A DNA stretch of 6,164 nt from CAZMFZ01 sp046152935 (lineage in GTDB: Bacteria > Bacteroidota > Bacteroidia > Cytophagales > UBA9547): assembly GCA_046152935.1 (NCBI GenBank), contig JBJXGB010000276.1, forward strand, positions 1 through 6,164, given 5' to 3'. The position numbers and the translations under genes are program-made. The notes below the pieces were generated by a model. The model did not search any database. It was not told the origin of the DNA and saw only the letters and a list, made by a program, of their open reading frames with translations. The stretch's first letter is position 1. Each line of letters opens with the position of its first letter. Positions 1 to 6,164 of the stretch are shown one piece after another.

Positions 1-168
1 ACTTTTTTCTTGAAATCTGTGCTGAATTTGCGTCTTGTTGTTCCCATTAACGTTGAACTTTAGAAAGTTGAAATTAATACTATTTTCTCTCTTAACTTTC
101 AGTCCTAAATTTGGGGGGCATTATAAATATTCACACTACTTACTCATATAGTTTTACTGATAATAATA
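1..168 (+). other. 5' portion of the MscS-type channel gene, split across reading frames
   Basis: This stretch has no intact ORF but looks like the upstream coding part of the channel gene that follows. The frame used from base 169 stays open back to 127 and encodes a strongly hydrophobic run (IFTLLTHIVLLIIIVAVGIL) that completes a membrane helix. It is closed by TAA at 124-126, with further in-frame stops at 106 and 61. The +1-shifted frame is open from 26 to 148 and reads FPLTLNFRKLKLILFSLL followed by TFSPKFGG, which is channel-like hydrophobic sequence. The first frame is open again from 1 to 60, with FFLKSVLNLRLVVP. Joining the three pieces needs one +1 shift between about 26 and 60 and one -1 shift between about 127 and 148. 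The result resembles the N-terminal region expected in this family. A G6 run at 113-118 is a possible error site but cannot by itself restore the frame, because the TAA at 124 would remain. Pseudogene decay and assembly indels are both possible. Confidence 0.5.
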
Positions 169-939
169 GTGGCTGTGGGAATATTGCTCACCCAAGCACT
201 TGCATTTGCCCGCGAAGTCAGTGTGATTTACTATGATATGGAGCAGTCTGATAACTTATCGGCCAGAAAAGCCCGTACACAATTTAAGATAATTGAAAAG
301 GTATTGAATTTTGTGATCGTAATTGCCACCATTTCTTTTGCATTGATGACTTTTGAATCGGTAAGACAGTTGGGTACTACATTGCTTGCATCGGCTGGTG
401 TGATAGGTATAATTATTGGGTTTGCAGCTCAGAAAAGCATTTCTACGATCGTAGCAGGCATACAAATAGCCATTTCTCAACCCATAAGAATCGATGATGT
501 GGTGGTGCTCGAAGGCGAATGGGGCAGAATTGAAGAAATTACGCTTACTTACGTGGTGGTCGCGATTTGGGATAAGCGGAGATTGATCGTGCCTATCAAT
601 TATTTTATAGAAAAGCCATTCCAAAACTGGACCAGAACCACCTCCGAATTGCTTGCTACTGTATTTTTGTACATGGATTACACAGTGCCAATTGATGCAA
701 TTAGAGCCGAATTATCCAGATTATTGCCACTTTCTAAGTATTGGGATGGAAAATTGAATGTTGTGCAAATTACGAATGCCACCGCAAAAGATGTAGAAGT
801 TCGCATACTTACCAGCGCCAGCAATTCCGACAAAGCTTTCGATTTACGATGTGAAATTCGCGAGGCTTTGATAATGTTTTTACAACGAGATTTTCCTCAA
901 GCACTGCCCAAAACAAGGGTAGAATTTGGCAAAGCCTAG
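169..939 (+). CDS. MscS-family mechanosensitive ion channel protein (5' end disrupted)
   Basis: This is a small-conductance mechanosensitive channel of the inner membrane, which opens under membrane tension to release solutes on osmotic downshock. Counting from the GTG at 169 (256 residues), a helix lies at about 43-62. The Gly/Ala-rich pore-lining helix is at about 68-101, with LLASAGVIGIIIGFAAQKS. The MscS beta domain is at 104-152, with PIRIDDVVVLEGEWGRIEEI, TYVVVAIWD and VPINYFIEKPFQNWTR. A C-terminal alpha/beta cage domain runs from 160 to 250. The beta-domain motifs are diagnostic of PF00924. GTG 169 is only the first usual start codon in the open frame and is probably not the true start: it would cut a membrane helix in half, and no ribosome binding site precedes it. 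Relatives of this subtype are usually 100 or more residues longer at the N-terminus, and that part appears in shifted frames upstream. The gene is therefore either a pseudogene or carries sequencing indels. The next gene follows after 61 bases on the same strand. Confidence 0.9.
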   Translation: MAVGILLTQALAFAREVSVIYYDMEQSDNLSARKARTQFKIIEKVLNFVIVIATISFALMTFESVRQLGTTLLASAGVIGIIIGFAAQKSISTIVAGIQIAISQPIRIDDVVVLEGEWGRIEEITLTYVVVAIWDKRRLIVPINYFIEKPFQNWTRTTSELLATVFLYMDYTVPIDAIRAELSRLLPLSKYWDGKLNVVQITNATAKDVEVRILTSASNSDKAFDLRCEIREALIMFLQRDFPQALPKTRVEFGKA

Positions 940-1000
940 ATGCTAAAAGCATAGAAAAAAATCCATAATCACTTGTCTATTAAATAATTAACTAAAAGGA

Positions 1001-2041
1001 ATGATTCAGAAATTTAACTACGAAAAATACTATCCCAACATCGCTTTGGCAGTAATGGTGGTATTGGGCATGTTCTTATTTTACAGCCTTTCAATGTTTC
1101 TCAATGCCTTATTGGGGGCTATTATAATGTTTATTCTTACTAGACCAATGATGATTTGGTTTACCGAAAAGAAGAAATGGAACAATATTCTGAGTACGAT
1201 GCTCACAATGGCTTTCTCATTTATAGTATTTGTAATTTTGATTGGCGGGATATTCTACTTATTAATTGGAAGGGTTTCTGAATTGGTATCAAATCCCGAG
1301 CAGTTATTTGCCATATTCGATAAAATACATCTGTTCATAAATGAAAAATTACAATTTGACATTCTAACGCCAGAAAATGTAGCTACGCTCAAAAGTACGA
1401 CAGCAAGTCTGGCTACCATTTTTTTAGACCAAACTTTTACGGTAGTCACCGACATAGGAATTATGTATTTCATACTATTCTTTATGTTGGCATCGAGAAA
1501 AACAATGGAATCTACCATTCTTTTTTATATGCCGTACAAGCAAGAAAAAATAGATCTATTTACAAACGAATTGAAGGCGCAAACCTACTCAAATGCCATC
1601 GTAACGCCACTTTTGGCTTTGATTCAGGGCGTTACAGCTTCGATAGGTTATTGGTTGCTAGGCGTGCAGGAACCTATTTTTTGGGGTTTTATGACGGGTG
1701 TATTTTCATTTATGCCCATCGTAGGTTGCATGACAATTTGGGTGCCTTTGTCTGTGTTCACGCTTGCAAATGGTCAAACTTGGAATGGAATTGGCATCAT
1801 AATTTACAGTATTTTAGTCACCACCAACATAGATAATGTATTTCGGCTGATTTTACAGAAAAAATTTGCCGATGCGCACCCGTTGATTACGCTCATGGGT
1901 TTTTTGATGGGTATAAAATATTTTGGTATTTCTGGCATCATCATTGGGCCTGTCTTAATGTCTTTTTTTCTCATTATGGTTAAAAATTTCCGTAAAGAAT
2001 TTATGGATGCACCATCGGATGTAGAAAAAGAAAAAATATGA
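1001..2041 (+). CDS. AI-2E / PerM (TqsA-YdiK) family membrane protein
   Basis: This is a polytopic inner-membrane protein of the AI-2E transporter family (PF01594). Members have been linked to autoinducer-2 export or Na+/H+ antiport, but for most the substrate is unknown, and nothing here fixes it. At 346 residues it is full length. Predicted membrane segments lie at about 13-47 (a pair), 66-89, 147-164, 200-221, 225-248 and 262-277, with a final pair at 297-328. A long soluble loop at about 90-146 is typical. Family signatures are PLLALIQGVTASIGYWLLGV (203-222), the F-x-P-x-V-G stretch near 237-242, the NIDN motif near 276-279, HPLI at 293-296 and GISGIIIGPV at 309-318. The ATG is preceded directly by AAAAGGA with no spacer, too close for a normal Shine-Dalgarno, but the A-rich leader suits Bacteroidota and the N-terminus has the expected length. 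The tail is Glu/Lys-rich (VEKEKI). Its last codons form one arm of a hairpin that closes over the stop. Confidence 0.93.
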   Translation: MIQKFNYEKYYPNIALAVMVVLGMFLFYSLSMFLNALLGAIIMFILTRPMMIWFTEKKKWNNILSTMLTMAFSFIVFVILIGGIFYLLIGRVSELVSNPEQLFAIFDKIHLFINEKLQFDILTPENVATLKSTTASLATIFLDQTFTVVTDIGIMYFILFFMLASRKTMESTILFYMPYKQEKIDLFTNELKAQTYSNAIVTPLLALIQGVTASIGYWLLGVQEPIFWGFMTGVFSFMPIVGCMTIWVPLSVFTLANGQTWNGIGIIIYSILVTTNIDNVFRLILQKKFADAHPLITLMGFLMGIKYFGISGIIIGPVLMSFFLIMVKNFRKEFMDAPSDVEKEKI

Positions 2042-2057
2042 TTTTATTCTTTTTCTA
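2022..2057 (+). terminator. Long AT-rich hairpin over the stop codon, candidate terminator
   Basis: An 11-bp perfect stem (TAGAAAAAGAA at 2022-2032 against TTCTTTTTCTA at 2047-2057) continues into 5 more pairs (2033-2037 with 2041-2045). One A is bulged (2046), and the loop is the three bases 2038-2040. That makes 16 pairs, only two of them G-C. The TGA stop at 2039-2041 sits in the tip. The right arm is itself T-rich, and a separate T6 follows at 2071-2076. It could stop transcription after the AI-2E-family gene, perhaps in both directions, or protect the mRNA 3' end. The left arm is A-rich Lys/Glu coding sequence, so part of the match may be composition, but the G/C positions also pair correctly. 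Confidence 0.45.
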
Positions 2058-2060
2058 TAC

Positions 2061-2090
2061 TGTGGCACAATTTTTTAACCATCAATTTTG
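2061..2090 (+). promoter_or_regulatory. Possible Bacteroidota-type promoter for the lipoprotein gene
   Basis: CAATTTTG at 2083-2090 differs by one base from the Bacteroidota -7 element TAnnTTTG. TGTG at 2061-2064 is a one-base mismatch to the -33 TTTG, with an 18-base gap that is slightly short. Transcription would start near 2095-2098, leaving a leader of about 12-15 bases before the ATG at 2110. The match is weak and AT-rich DNA gives such hits by chance. Its position just after the hairpin is the main support. Confidence 0.22.
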
Positions 2091-2109
2091 TACTTAAATC
2101 ATTCAAATA

Positions 2110-2640
2110 ATGAAAACGAACAATACAAACTTAGTAATAACTTTAATTTTGGCCTTAACCATTTTTAGTTGCAGCAAAAAGATTACATCACACAATAACA
2201 ACGATACTTACAAAATGTACAGCCAACAATTGGAGATGGATTATGTGCCTGAAAACACTCAGATTACAGCATCTGCAAACGAAGAAATTACCCCTTTGGT
2301 GGCAGTTGATACTCGGTTCGAAAATGCTTCAAATGTAAAAAGCAAAACTATTTTAGAAAATAAACATTTTAAAAAAGGTACCACTATTTTAGAAAGAATC
2401 GATAATAAAGTATCGAATGATATTATTTCTACAAACGCATTAAAAATTAAAGATCAAAAGAGTGCTGAAGCCGATAAAGTAGTTTCTGGAAAATTGAAAA
2501 CTGGAATTATTATAGGTGCTGTTGGGTTGGCGTTGTTGATTACTGCTGGATTTTTTGGTGCAGCAGCTCCTATTGTGTATGTAATTGGTGCTGTGATGTT
2601 TATCATCGGTGTGGTGCTTATTTTACTAGATATTTTATAG
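2110..2640 (+). CDS. Unrecognised lipoprotein with a C-terminal membrane hairpin
   Basis: I do not recognise a family for this 176-residue protein. Residues 1-21 form a lipoprotein signal peptide: charged start MKTNN, hydrophobic core LVITLILALTI, then lipobox IFSC with Cys21 as the lipidated residue. The stretch after the cysteine is SKKIT and lacks the acidic residues that often mark surface export in Bacteroidota, so a periplasm-facing anchor is more likely. Residues 22-125 are polar, rich in Asn, Thr, Lys and Glu, and probably flexible, with no visible catalytic motif. Residues about 132-152 and 155-175 are two Gly/Ala/Ile/Val-rich membrane segments joined by a short turn containing the APIVY stretch. 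The protein would thus be tied down by lipid at one end and by a helical hairpin at the other, which is an unusual combination. The start is the ATG directly before the signal peptide, with no Shine-Dalgarno. It lies 68 bases after the AI-2E-family gene and 72 before the tamB-like gene. A role in the envelope is inferred only from localisation and neighbours. Confidence 0.85.
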   Translation: MKTNNTNLVITLILALTIFSCSKKITSHNNNDTYKMYSQQLEMDYVPENTQITASANEEITPLVAVDTRFENASNVKSKTILENKHFKKGTTILERIDNKVSNDIISTNALKIKDQKSAEADKVVSGKLKTGIIIGAVGLALLITAGFFGAAAPIVYVIGAVMFIIGVVLILLDIL

Positions 2641-2654
2641 AGCAAACGGAGCCT

Positions 2655-2688
2655 TTTTGAGTAACCTATAAGTATACATAGGCTTTAG
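2655..2688 (+). promoter_or_regulatory. Possible Bacteroidota-type promoter for the tamB-like gene
   Basis: TTTTG at 2655-2659 could serve as the -33 element. After 19 bases comes TAGGCTTTAG from 2679, an imperfect version of TAnnTTTG with one extra base and A in place of the final G. Transcription would start around 2694-2697, about 17 bases before the GTG at 2713. If so, translation could not begin at the earlier GTG (2695). The match is weak; the evidence is spacing and location only. Confidence 0.22.
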
Positions 2689-2712
2689 TGCAATGTGGTT
2701 TTATTTCAAGAT

Positions 2713-5700
2713 GTGAAGAGTATACGTAACATACTGTTTAAGGTAGTAGCATGGTGTTTTTTTGCAGTTTTGGCACTTTTTAGTGCAGCAGTTTTGGTAA
2801 TAAAATTGCCTAGTGTCCAAACTTATATTATTCAAAAAGCTACTACTTTTGTAAGTTCGAGAACGAACACAAAAGTTCGCATCAAAGAAGTGGCAATCGT
2901 TTTTCCAACGTCCATTCGCCTGCTAGAGGTATATGCTGAAGATCAAAATAAAGACACTTTGGTTTTTTTGGGTAAATTGGATGTCGCTGTCAATTTATTC
3001 TCATTATTCAAAAAGGAGATAAATCTTTCTCGAACAGAAATTTACGATTTGAACGCCAAAATTTATCGCCCTGCAAACGATAGCATTTTCAATTTCCAAT
3101 TCATCATAAATGCTTTTGCTAAATCGTCTGCAAAACCTGAAGAGGAAACCCCAAAGGATACCATTTCCACAAACACACCTTGGACATTTTATGCTGGAGA
3201 ATTTCAGTTAAGAAATGTAAAATTGGCTTTTGCAGATAGCCTAGTCGGCAATCTCTTTTATTGCAAGGTAAGCAACTTATCTCTTGAAATAGAGGAATTG
3301 GATTTAGAAATGATGAGATTTAAGCTCAATTCGTTGCAAATTGTAAATGCGCAATCGTCATTTGAGATTACAAAATCTTCGCCAGCATCAACCGTTACCG
3401 GTAAAGCAGTCCCTCTAAATATTACTCTTAATAAGTTGGCTTTTGAAAACGTAAATTTTCGGTTTACCAATAAGCCAGAAAACCAAAATATGTCATTTCA
3501 ATTGGGAAAATCGCAAATCAGAAATGCTTTTTTTGACTTGCCTTCACTTCAAGCCAAAGTAGGCAGGTTTGATTTGAGCAATAGCAAGATTGATATTTCG
3601 ATGCAAATTGATAATTCTATTATTACTAAAACTGGCGACAAAGTTACCTTCGATTTACCTAAAAATAATCGTTTTGGTATCGAAGTAGAAACCATCAATT
3701 TGCAAAGAAATGATCTAAAATTAGATTTAGATAATAAAAAAAGAAAGCCCAAAGGTGTTGATTTTCAGCATCTTGCTATTTCTAATATCAATCTTAGCGC
3801 GAAAAAGAGTCACTACCGTTTTCAGAATATGTCTGCTAAAATTGAATCTTTTTCAGCCGTTGAAATAGGCGGATTAATGATACGAAATTTTGCGACAGAT
3901 TTTGTAATGGATTCAATACATGCAGAGGCGAAAAATTTGTATTTAGAAACTCAATTTTCTAAAATATCACATTATGCCGCCATTGGTTTTGATTCTTGGG
4001 ATGGGCTCTCAGAGAATATTGCCAACCTCAAAATCAAGGCAGATTTACATGAAACGGTAATAGATGCGAAAGATATAGTTCAATTGCAGCCCGATCTTAT
4101 CAATATTGATTTCATAAACCGGAATATGAGTCGTGCTGTGAAGATGGATGCCTCAATAAAGGGACAATTGCAAGATATTTCCATTGAAAAATTGCGGGTT
4201 GAAATAGGCAAAAATACGATGTTGGTAGCCAAAGGAAATATTACTGGCCTACCTAAAATCAGTACTACAAAATTTGATATTTTGCTCACATACTTACTTA
4301 CCTCAAAAGAAGATATTAATACATTTTTACCGAGTACTTTACTTTCAGCAATTCAGCTTCCAGATACAATGTATGCTAATGGATCATTTTTAGGTACTAT
4401 TTACAATTTTTATGCGAAGGTCATTGCCAAAACAACCGATGGATATTTTAATGGAAAAATTACCATTGCTGATCTAGATAAAAGACCTATTTATAAAGCA
4501 AATCTCGAAGCCAAATCATTAAATATTGGTAAAATTTTGAGGCAAAAGCCACTACTTGGCAAAGCTACTTTAGCTGCAAATGTATCAGGGAAAGGCTTCT
4601 CTATTGAAGATATGGATGTAATTGTCGATGCCAAAATCGATTCTGTTTTTCTTCATAAATACAATTACACAAAAATAGAGGTAAAAGGCAATATCAAAGA
4701 CAAGCTTTTTAATGGTTTTGCGGCCATCAACGACCCCAATCTCAATTTGAATTTTGAAGGAAAAGTAAATATGAACCAAAAAATAAATGACTACAATTTT
4801 AGACTGGATATACTCGGAGCCGATTTGCAGAACTTGCAATTAAGTAATAAAGATATAAGATTGAGCGCTCAAGCCAATGCCAATATCAAAGCACCAACTT
4901 TTGATAAAATGAATGGAAAAGCCAGCATTAGAAATATTGTGCTTTATAGCAATGGCAAAAAATATGAAGTTGATTCTTTGCTATTTGTATCATTTAACGA
5001 TGATAAAAATAGCAGAATGGACGTAAATAGTGCTATTTTTAAAGCCAAATTCAACGGAAATATGCCAATTTTTTCTTTACCAACGGTGCTTTCAAACCAT
5101 TTTAATTACTATTTCGACACTGTCAAGGTAAAATCTAGAAAACCAGAAAATTTTGATTTTGAATTAGATATTACCAATTCTCCACTTATTTACGAGGTAA
5201 TAGTACCGAAGCTGAAAGATTTTGTGCCTGGTAAGGTAAAAGGTAGTTTCGACAGCGAAACCCACAAACTCGATTTTGATGCCAGTTTTATTAGTGTAGA
5301 TTTTGCAGGAAATAGACTTAAAAATTTTAATGCGGGCATCCACTCCAATTCTCAATCGCTCGACTATGCCTTGGGTCTTGACATGTTTTCAAACAGTCAA
5401 ATTTTTTTAGAAAAAACAAAACTTTCTGGTTCGGTAAGCAAGAACATAGCCAGTATCGATGTATCCATTCAAGGGAAAGACAAAAAAAACAAGCTGAATA
5501 TCGCTAGTGAATTGGCTATGTTAAAGGGTGGTATTTTTAGCTATTCTATTTTGCCGAAAGGGTTGATGATAAACGATGAAAATTGGTCGATTCCCGAAAA
5601 GAATTACATTGAGTTTAGTAATAAAGGATTATATATTGTGAATATGGATTTAGAAAACGGAAACCAGAAAATGTCCATTAATTCCACCTCAAAAAGTGCG

Positions 5701-6164
5701 GAGGCTGATCTGAATATTACTTTTAACCAGTTTCAACTCATTAATTTTTCTAAAATGCTTGAGAAGACAGACCCCATAGCCCGTGGAAAACTCGATGGAA
5801 CTATCAATTTCAAGAATTACAATCGCCAGATGGCATTTGTTTCTGATTTATTGATCGAGAAAACTCAATATAGACACAATGATATTGGTAATATTTCATT
5901 GAAAGCAGATAATTTGGTAGATAAAAAGTATACTATCTCGGCTATTATTTCGGGCAATGAAAATGACATTCAACTAGATGGTTATTTACAGAGCCAAGCC
6001 AAAAGCATGGATTTGAACCTTGATGTAAGGCTAAAATCACTCAATTTATCGGCTTTTCAAGGCTTTGTCGATCAACAAGCGACAAAAATATCGGGTATTG
6101 CTACTGGAAATATAAAAGTAGGTGGCAATACGGCTTTGCCTGAAATAAATGGCGAAATCAGCCT
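2713..6164 (+). CDS. TamB-like (AsmA superfamily) envelope protein, 3' end outside the window
   Basis: This is a very large envelope protein of the TamB/AsmA-like group. These are anchored in the inner membrane and extend a lipid-binding beta-groove across the periplasm, with roles in phospholipid transport to the outer membrane or in outer-membrane protein assembly (family knowledge). The visible 1150 codons contain no stop. Residues 1-30 are a basic start (KSIRNILFK) plus one membrane helix (about 11-30). Then comes the typical LPSVQTYIIQKATTFV segment, a VRIKEVAIVFP strand and an IYRPANDSIFNF motif. The rest is repeating beta-strand sequence with alternating hydrophobic residues. NWSIPEKNYIEFSNKGLYIV at 957-976 and FNQFQLINFSKML at about 1004-1016 are characteristic of Bacteroidota TamB proteins. 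The conserved C-terminal TamB domain (PF04357) should lie mostly beyond the window. The frame is open from 2689 and has no ATG until codon 200. GTG 2713 gives the expected N-terminus; GTG 2695 would add six residues. No TamA/BamA-like partner gene is visible here. Confidence 0.92.
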   Translation, partial: MKSIRNILFKVVAWCFFAVLALFSAAVLVIKLPSVQTYIIQKATTFVSSRTNTKVRIKEVAIVFPTSIRLLEVYAEDQNKDTLVFLGKLDVAVNLFSLFKKEINLSRTEIYDLNAKIYRPANDSIFNFQFIINAFAKSSAKPEEETPKDTISTNTPWTFYAGEFQLRNVKLAFADSLVGNLFYCKVSNLSLEIEELDLEMMRFKLNSLQIVNAQSSFEITKSSPASTVTGKAVPLNITLNKLAFENVNFRFTNKPENQNMSFQLGKSQIRNAFFDLPSLQAKVGRFDLSNSKIDISMQIDNSIITKTGDKVTFDLPKNNRFGIEVETINLQRNDLKLDLDNKKRKPKGVDFQHLAISNINLSAKKSHYRFQNMSAKIESFSAVEIGGLMIRNFATDFVMDSIHAEAKNLYLETQFSKISHYAAIGFDSWDGLSENIANLKIKADLHETVIDAKDIVQLQPDLINIDFINRNMSRAVKMDASIKGQLQDISIEKLRVEIGKNTMLVAKGNITGLPKISTTKFDILLTYLLTSKEDINTFLPSTLLSAIQLPDTMYANGSFLGTIYNFYAKVIAKTTDGYFNGKITIADLDKRPIYKANLEAKSLNIGKILRQKPLLGKATLAANVSGKGFSIEDMDVIVDAKIDSVFLHKYNYTKIEVKGNIKDKLFNGFAAINDPNLNLNFEGKVNMNQKINDYNFRLDILGADLQNLQLSNKDIRLSAQANANIKAPTFDKMNGKASIRNIVLYSNGKKYEVDSLLFVSFNDDKNSRMDVNSAIFKAKFNGNMPIFSLPTVLSNHFNYYFDTVKVKSRKPENFDFELDITNSPLIYEVIVPKLKDFVPGKVKGSFDSETHKLDFDASFISVDFAGNRLKNFNAGIHSNSQSLDYALGLDMFSNSQIFLEKTKLSGSVSKNIASIDVSIQGKDKKNKLNIASELAMLKGGIFSYSILPKGLMINDENWSIPEKNYIEFSNKGLYIVNMDLENGNQKMSINSTSKSAEADLNITFNQFQLINFSKMLEKTDPIARGKLDGTINFKNYNRQMAFVSDLLIEKTQYRHNDIGNISLKADNLVDKKYTISAIISGNENDIQLDGYLQSQAKSMDLNLDVRLKSLNLSAFQGFVDQQATKISGIATGNIKVGGNTALPEINGEIS

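Noticed and set aside
113..118. G6 run as the site of the channel gene frameshift
   Set aside because: An indel here leads straight into the TAA at 124-126 in the downstream frame, so the shift that restores the frame must lie after it, between about 127 and 148.
256..624. 122-codon open frame on the - strand within the channel gene
   Set aside because: It lies wholly antisense to strongly conserved MscS coding sequence, its product is rich in Cys, His, Asn and Tyr with no family resemblance, and there is no start context.
940..952. Inverted repeat ATGCT-AAA-AGCAT just after the channel gene stop, as a terminator
   Set aside because: The stem has only five pairs and is followed by an A run rather than a T run on the + strand.
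994..1000. AAAAGGA as a Shine-Dalgarno for the AI-2E-family gene
   Set aside because: It touches the ATG with no spacer, too close for normal pairing, and members of this phylum mostly do not rely on such sites.
1651..1836. 61-codon + strand open frame in another phase inside the AI-2E-family gene
   Set aside because: It overlaps conserved membrane segments of the real protein, and its translation is unusual in composition with no domain.
2665..2682. Inverted repeat CCTAT/ATAGG around GTATAC upstream of the tamB-like gene, as an operator
   Set aside because: Five-base arms with an eight-base loop are close to chance in AT-rich DNA, and no second copy supports a binding site. AGTATAC recurs at 2719-2725, but seven bases is not convincing.
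3258..5355. Several 63-84-codon open frames on the - strand within the tamB-like gene
   Set aside because: They are short, antisense to a continuous conserved frame, and read like complements of AT-rich beta-strand codons.

Overview
The window looks like a chromosomal fragment from a member of the Bacteroidota, probably an environmental Cytophagia-, Sphingobacteriia- or Chitinophagia-type bacterium. The evidence is AT-rich DNA, A-rich leaders with almost no Shine-Dalgarno signal, and four proteins whose sequence style matches that phylum, above all the very long TamB-like protein. I cannot place it more finely. All four genes lie on the + strand, separated by gaps of about 60-70 bases, and no gene on the - strand is credible. 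The DNA is almost entirely coding.

Layout: (1) Bases 1-939 hold the 3' part of an MscS-family mechanosensitive channel gene. From about base 127 the frame is intact. Upstream of that, channel-like N-terminal sequence continues but is split over two other reading frames, so the gene is either damaged or mis-sequenced. (2) Bases 1001-2041 encode a 346-residue AI-2E/PerM-family membrane protein. A long AT-rich hairpin folds exactly over its stop codon and may terminate transcription. (3) Bases 2110-2640 encode a small unrecognised lipoprotein that also carries two C-terminal membrane segments. (4) From 2713 to the right edge runs a TamB/AsmA-like envelope protein. It starts with GTG and is cut off by the window end, with 1150 codons visible.

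All four products belong to the cell envelope: a tension-gated safety valve, an inner-membrane transporter-like protein, a dually anchored lipoprotein, and a periplasm-spanning protein of the family thought to carry phospholipid or help assemble the outer membrane. Whether they form one transcription unit is unclear. The hairpin after gene 2 and weak Bacteroidota-type promoter matches before genes 3 and 4 argue for partly separate transcription.

I see no RNA genes, mobile elements, CRISPR arrays or defence genes, and nothing I would call a new system. The points most worth checking are the broken 5' end of the channel gene, the hairpin over the stop codon, and the unrecognised lipoprotein.
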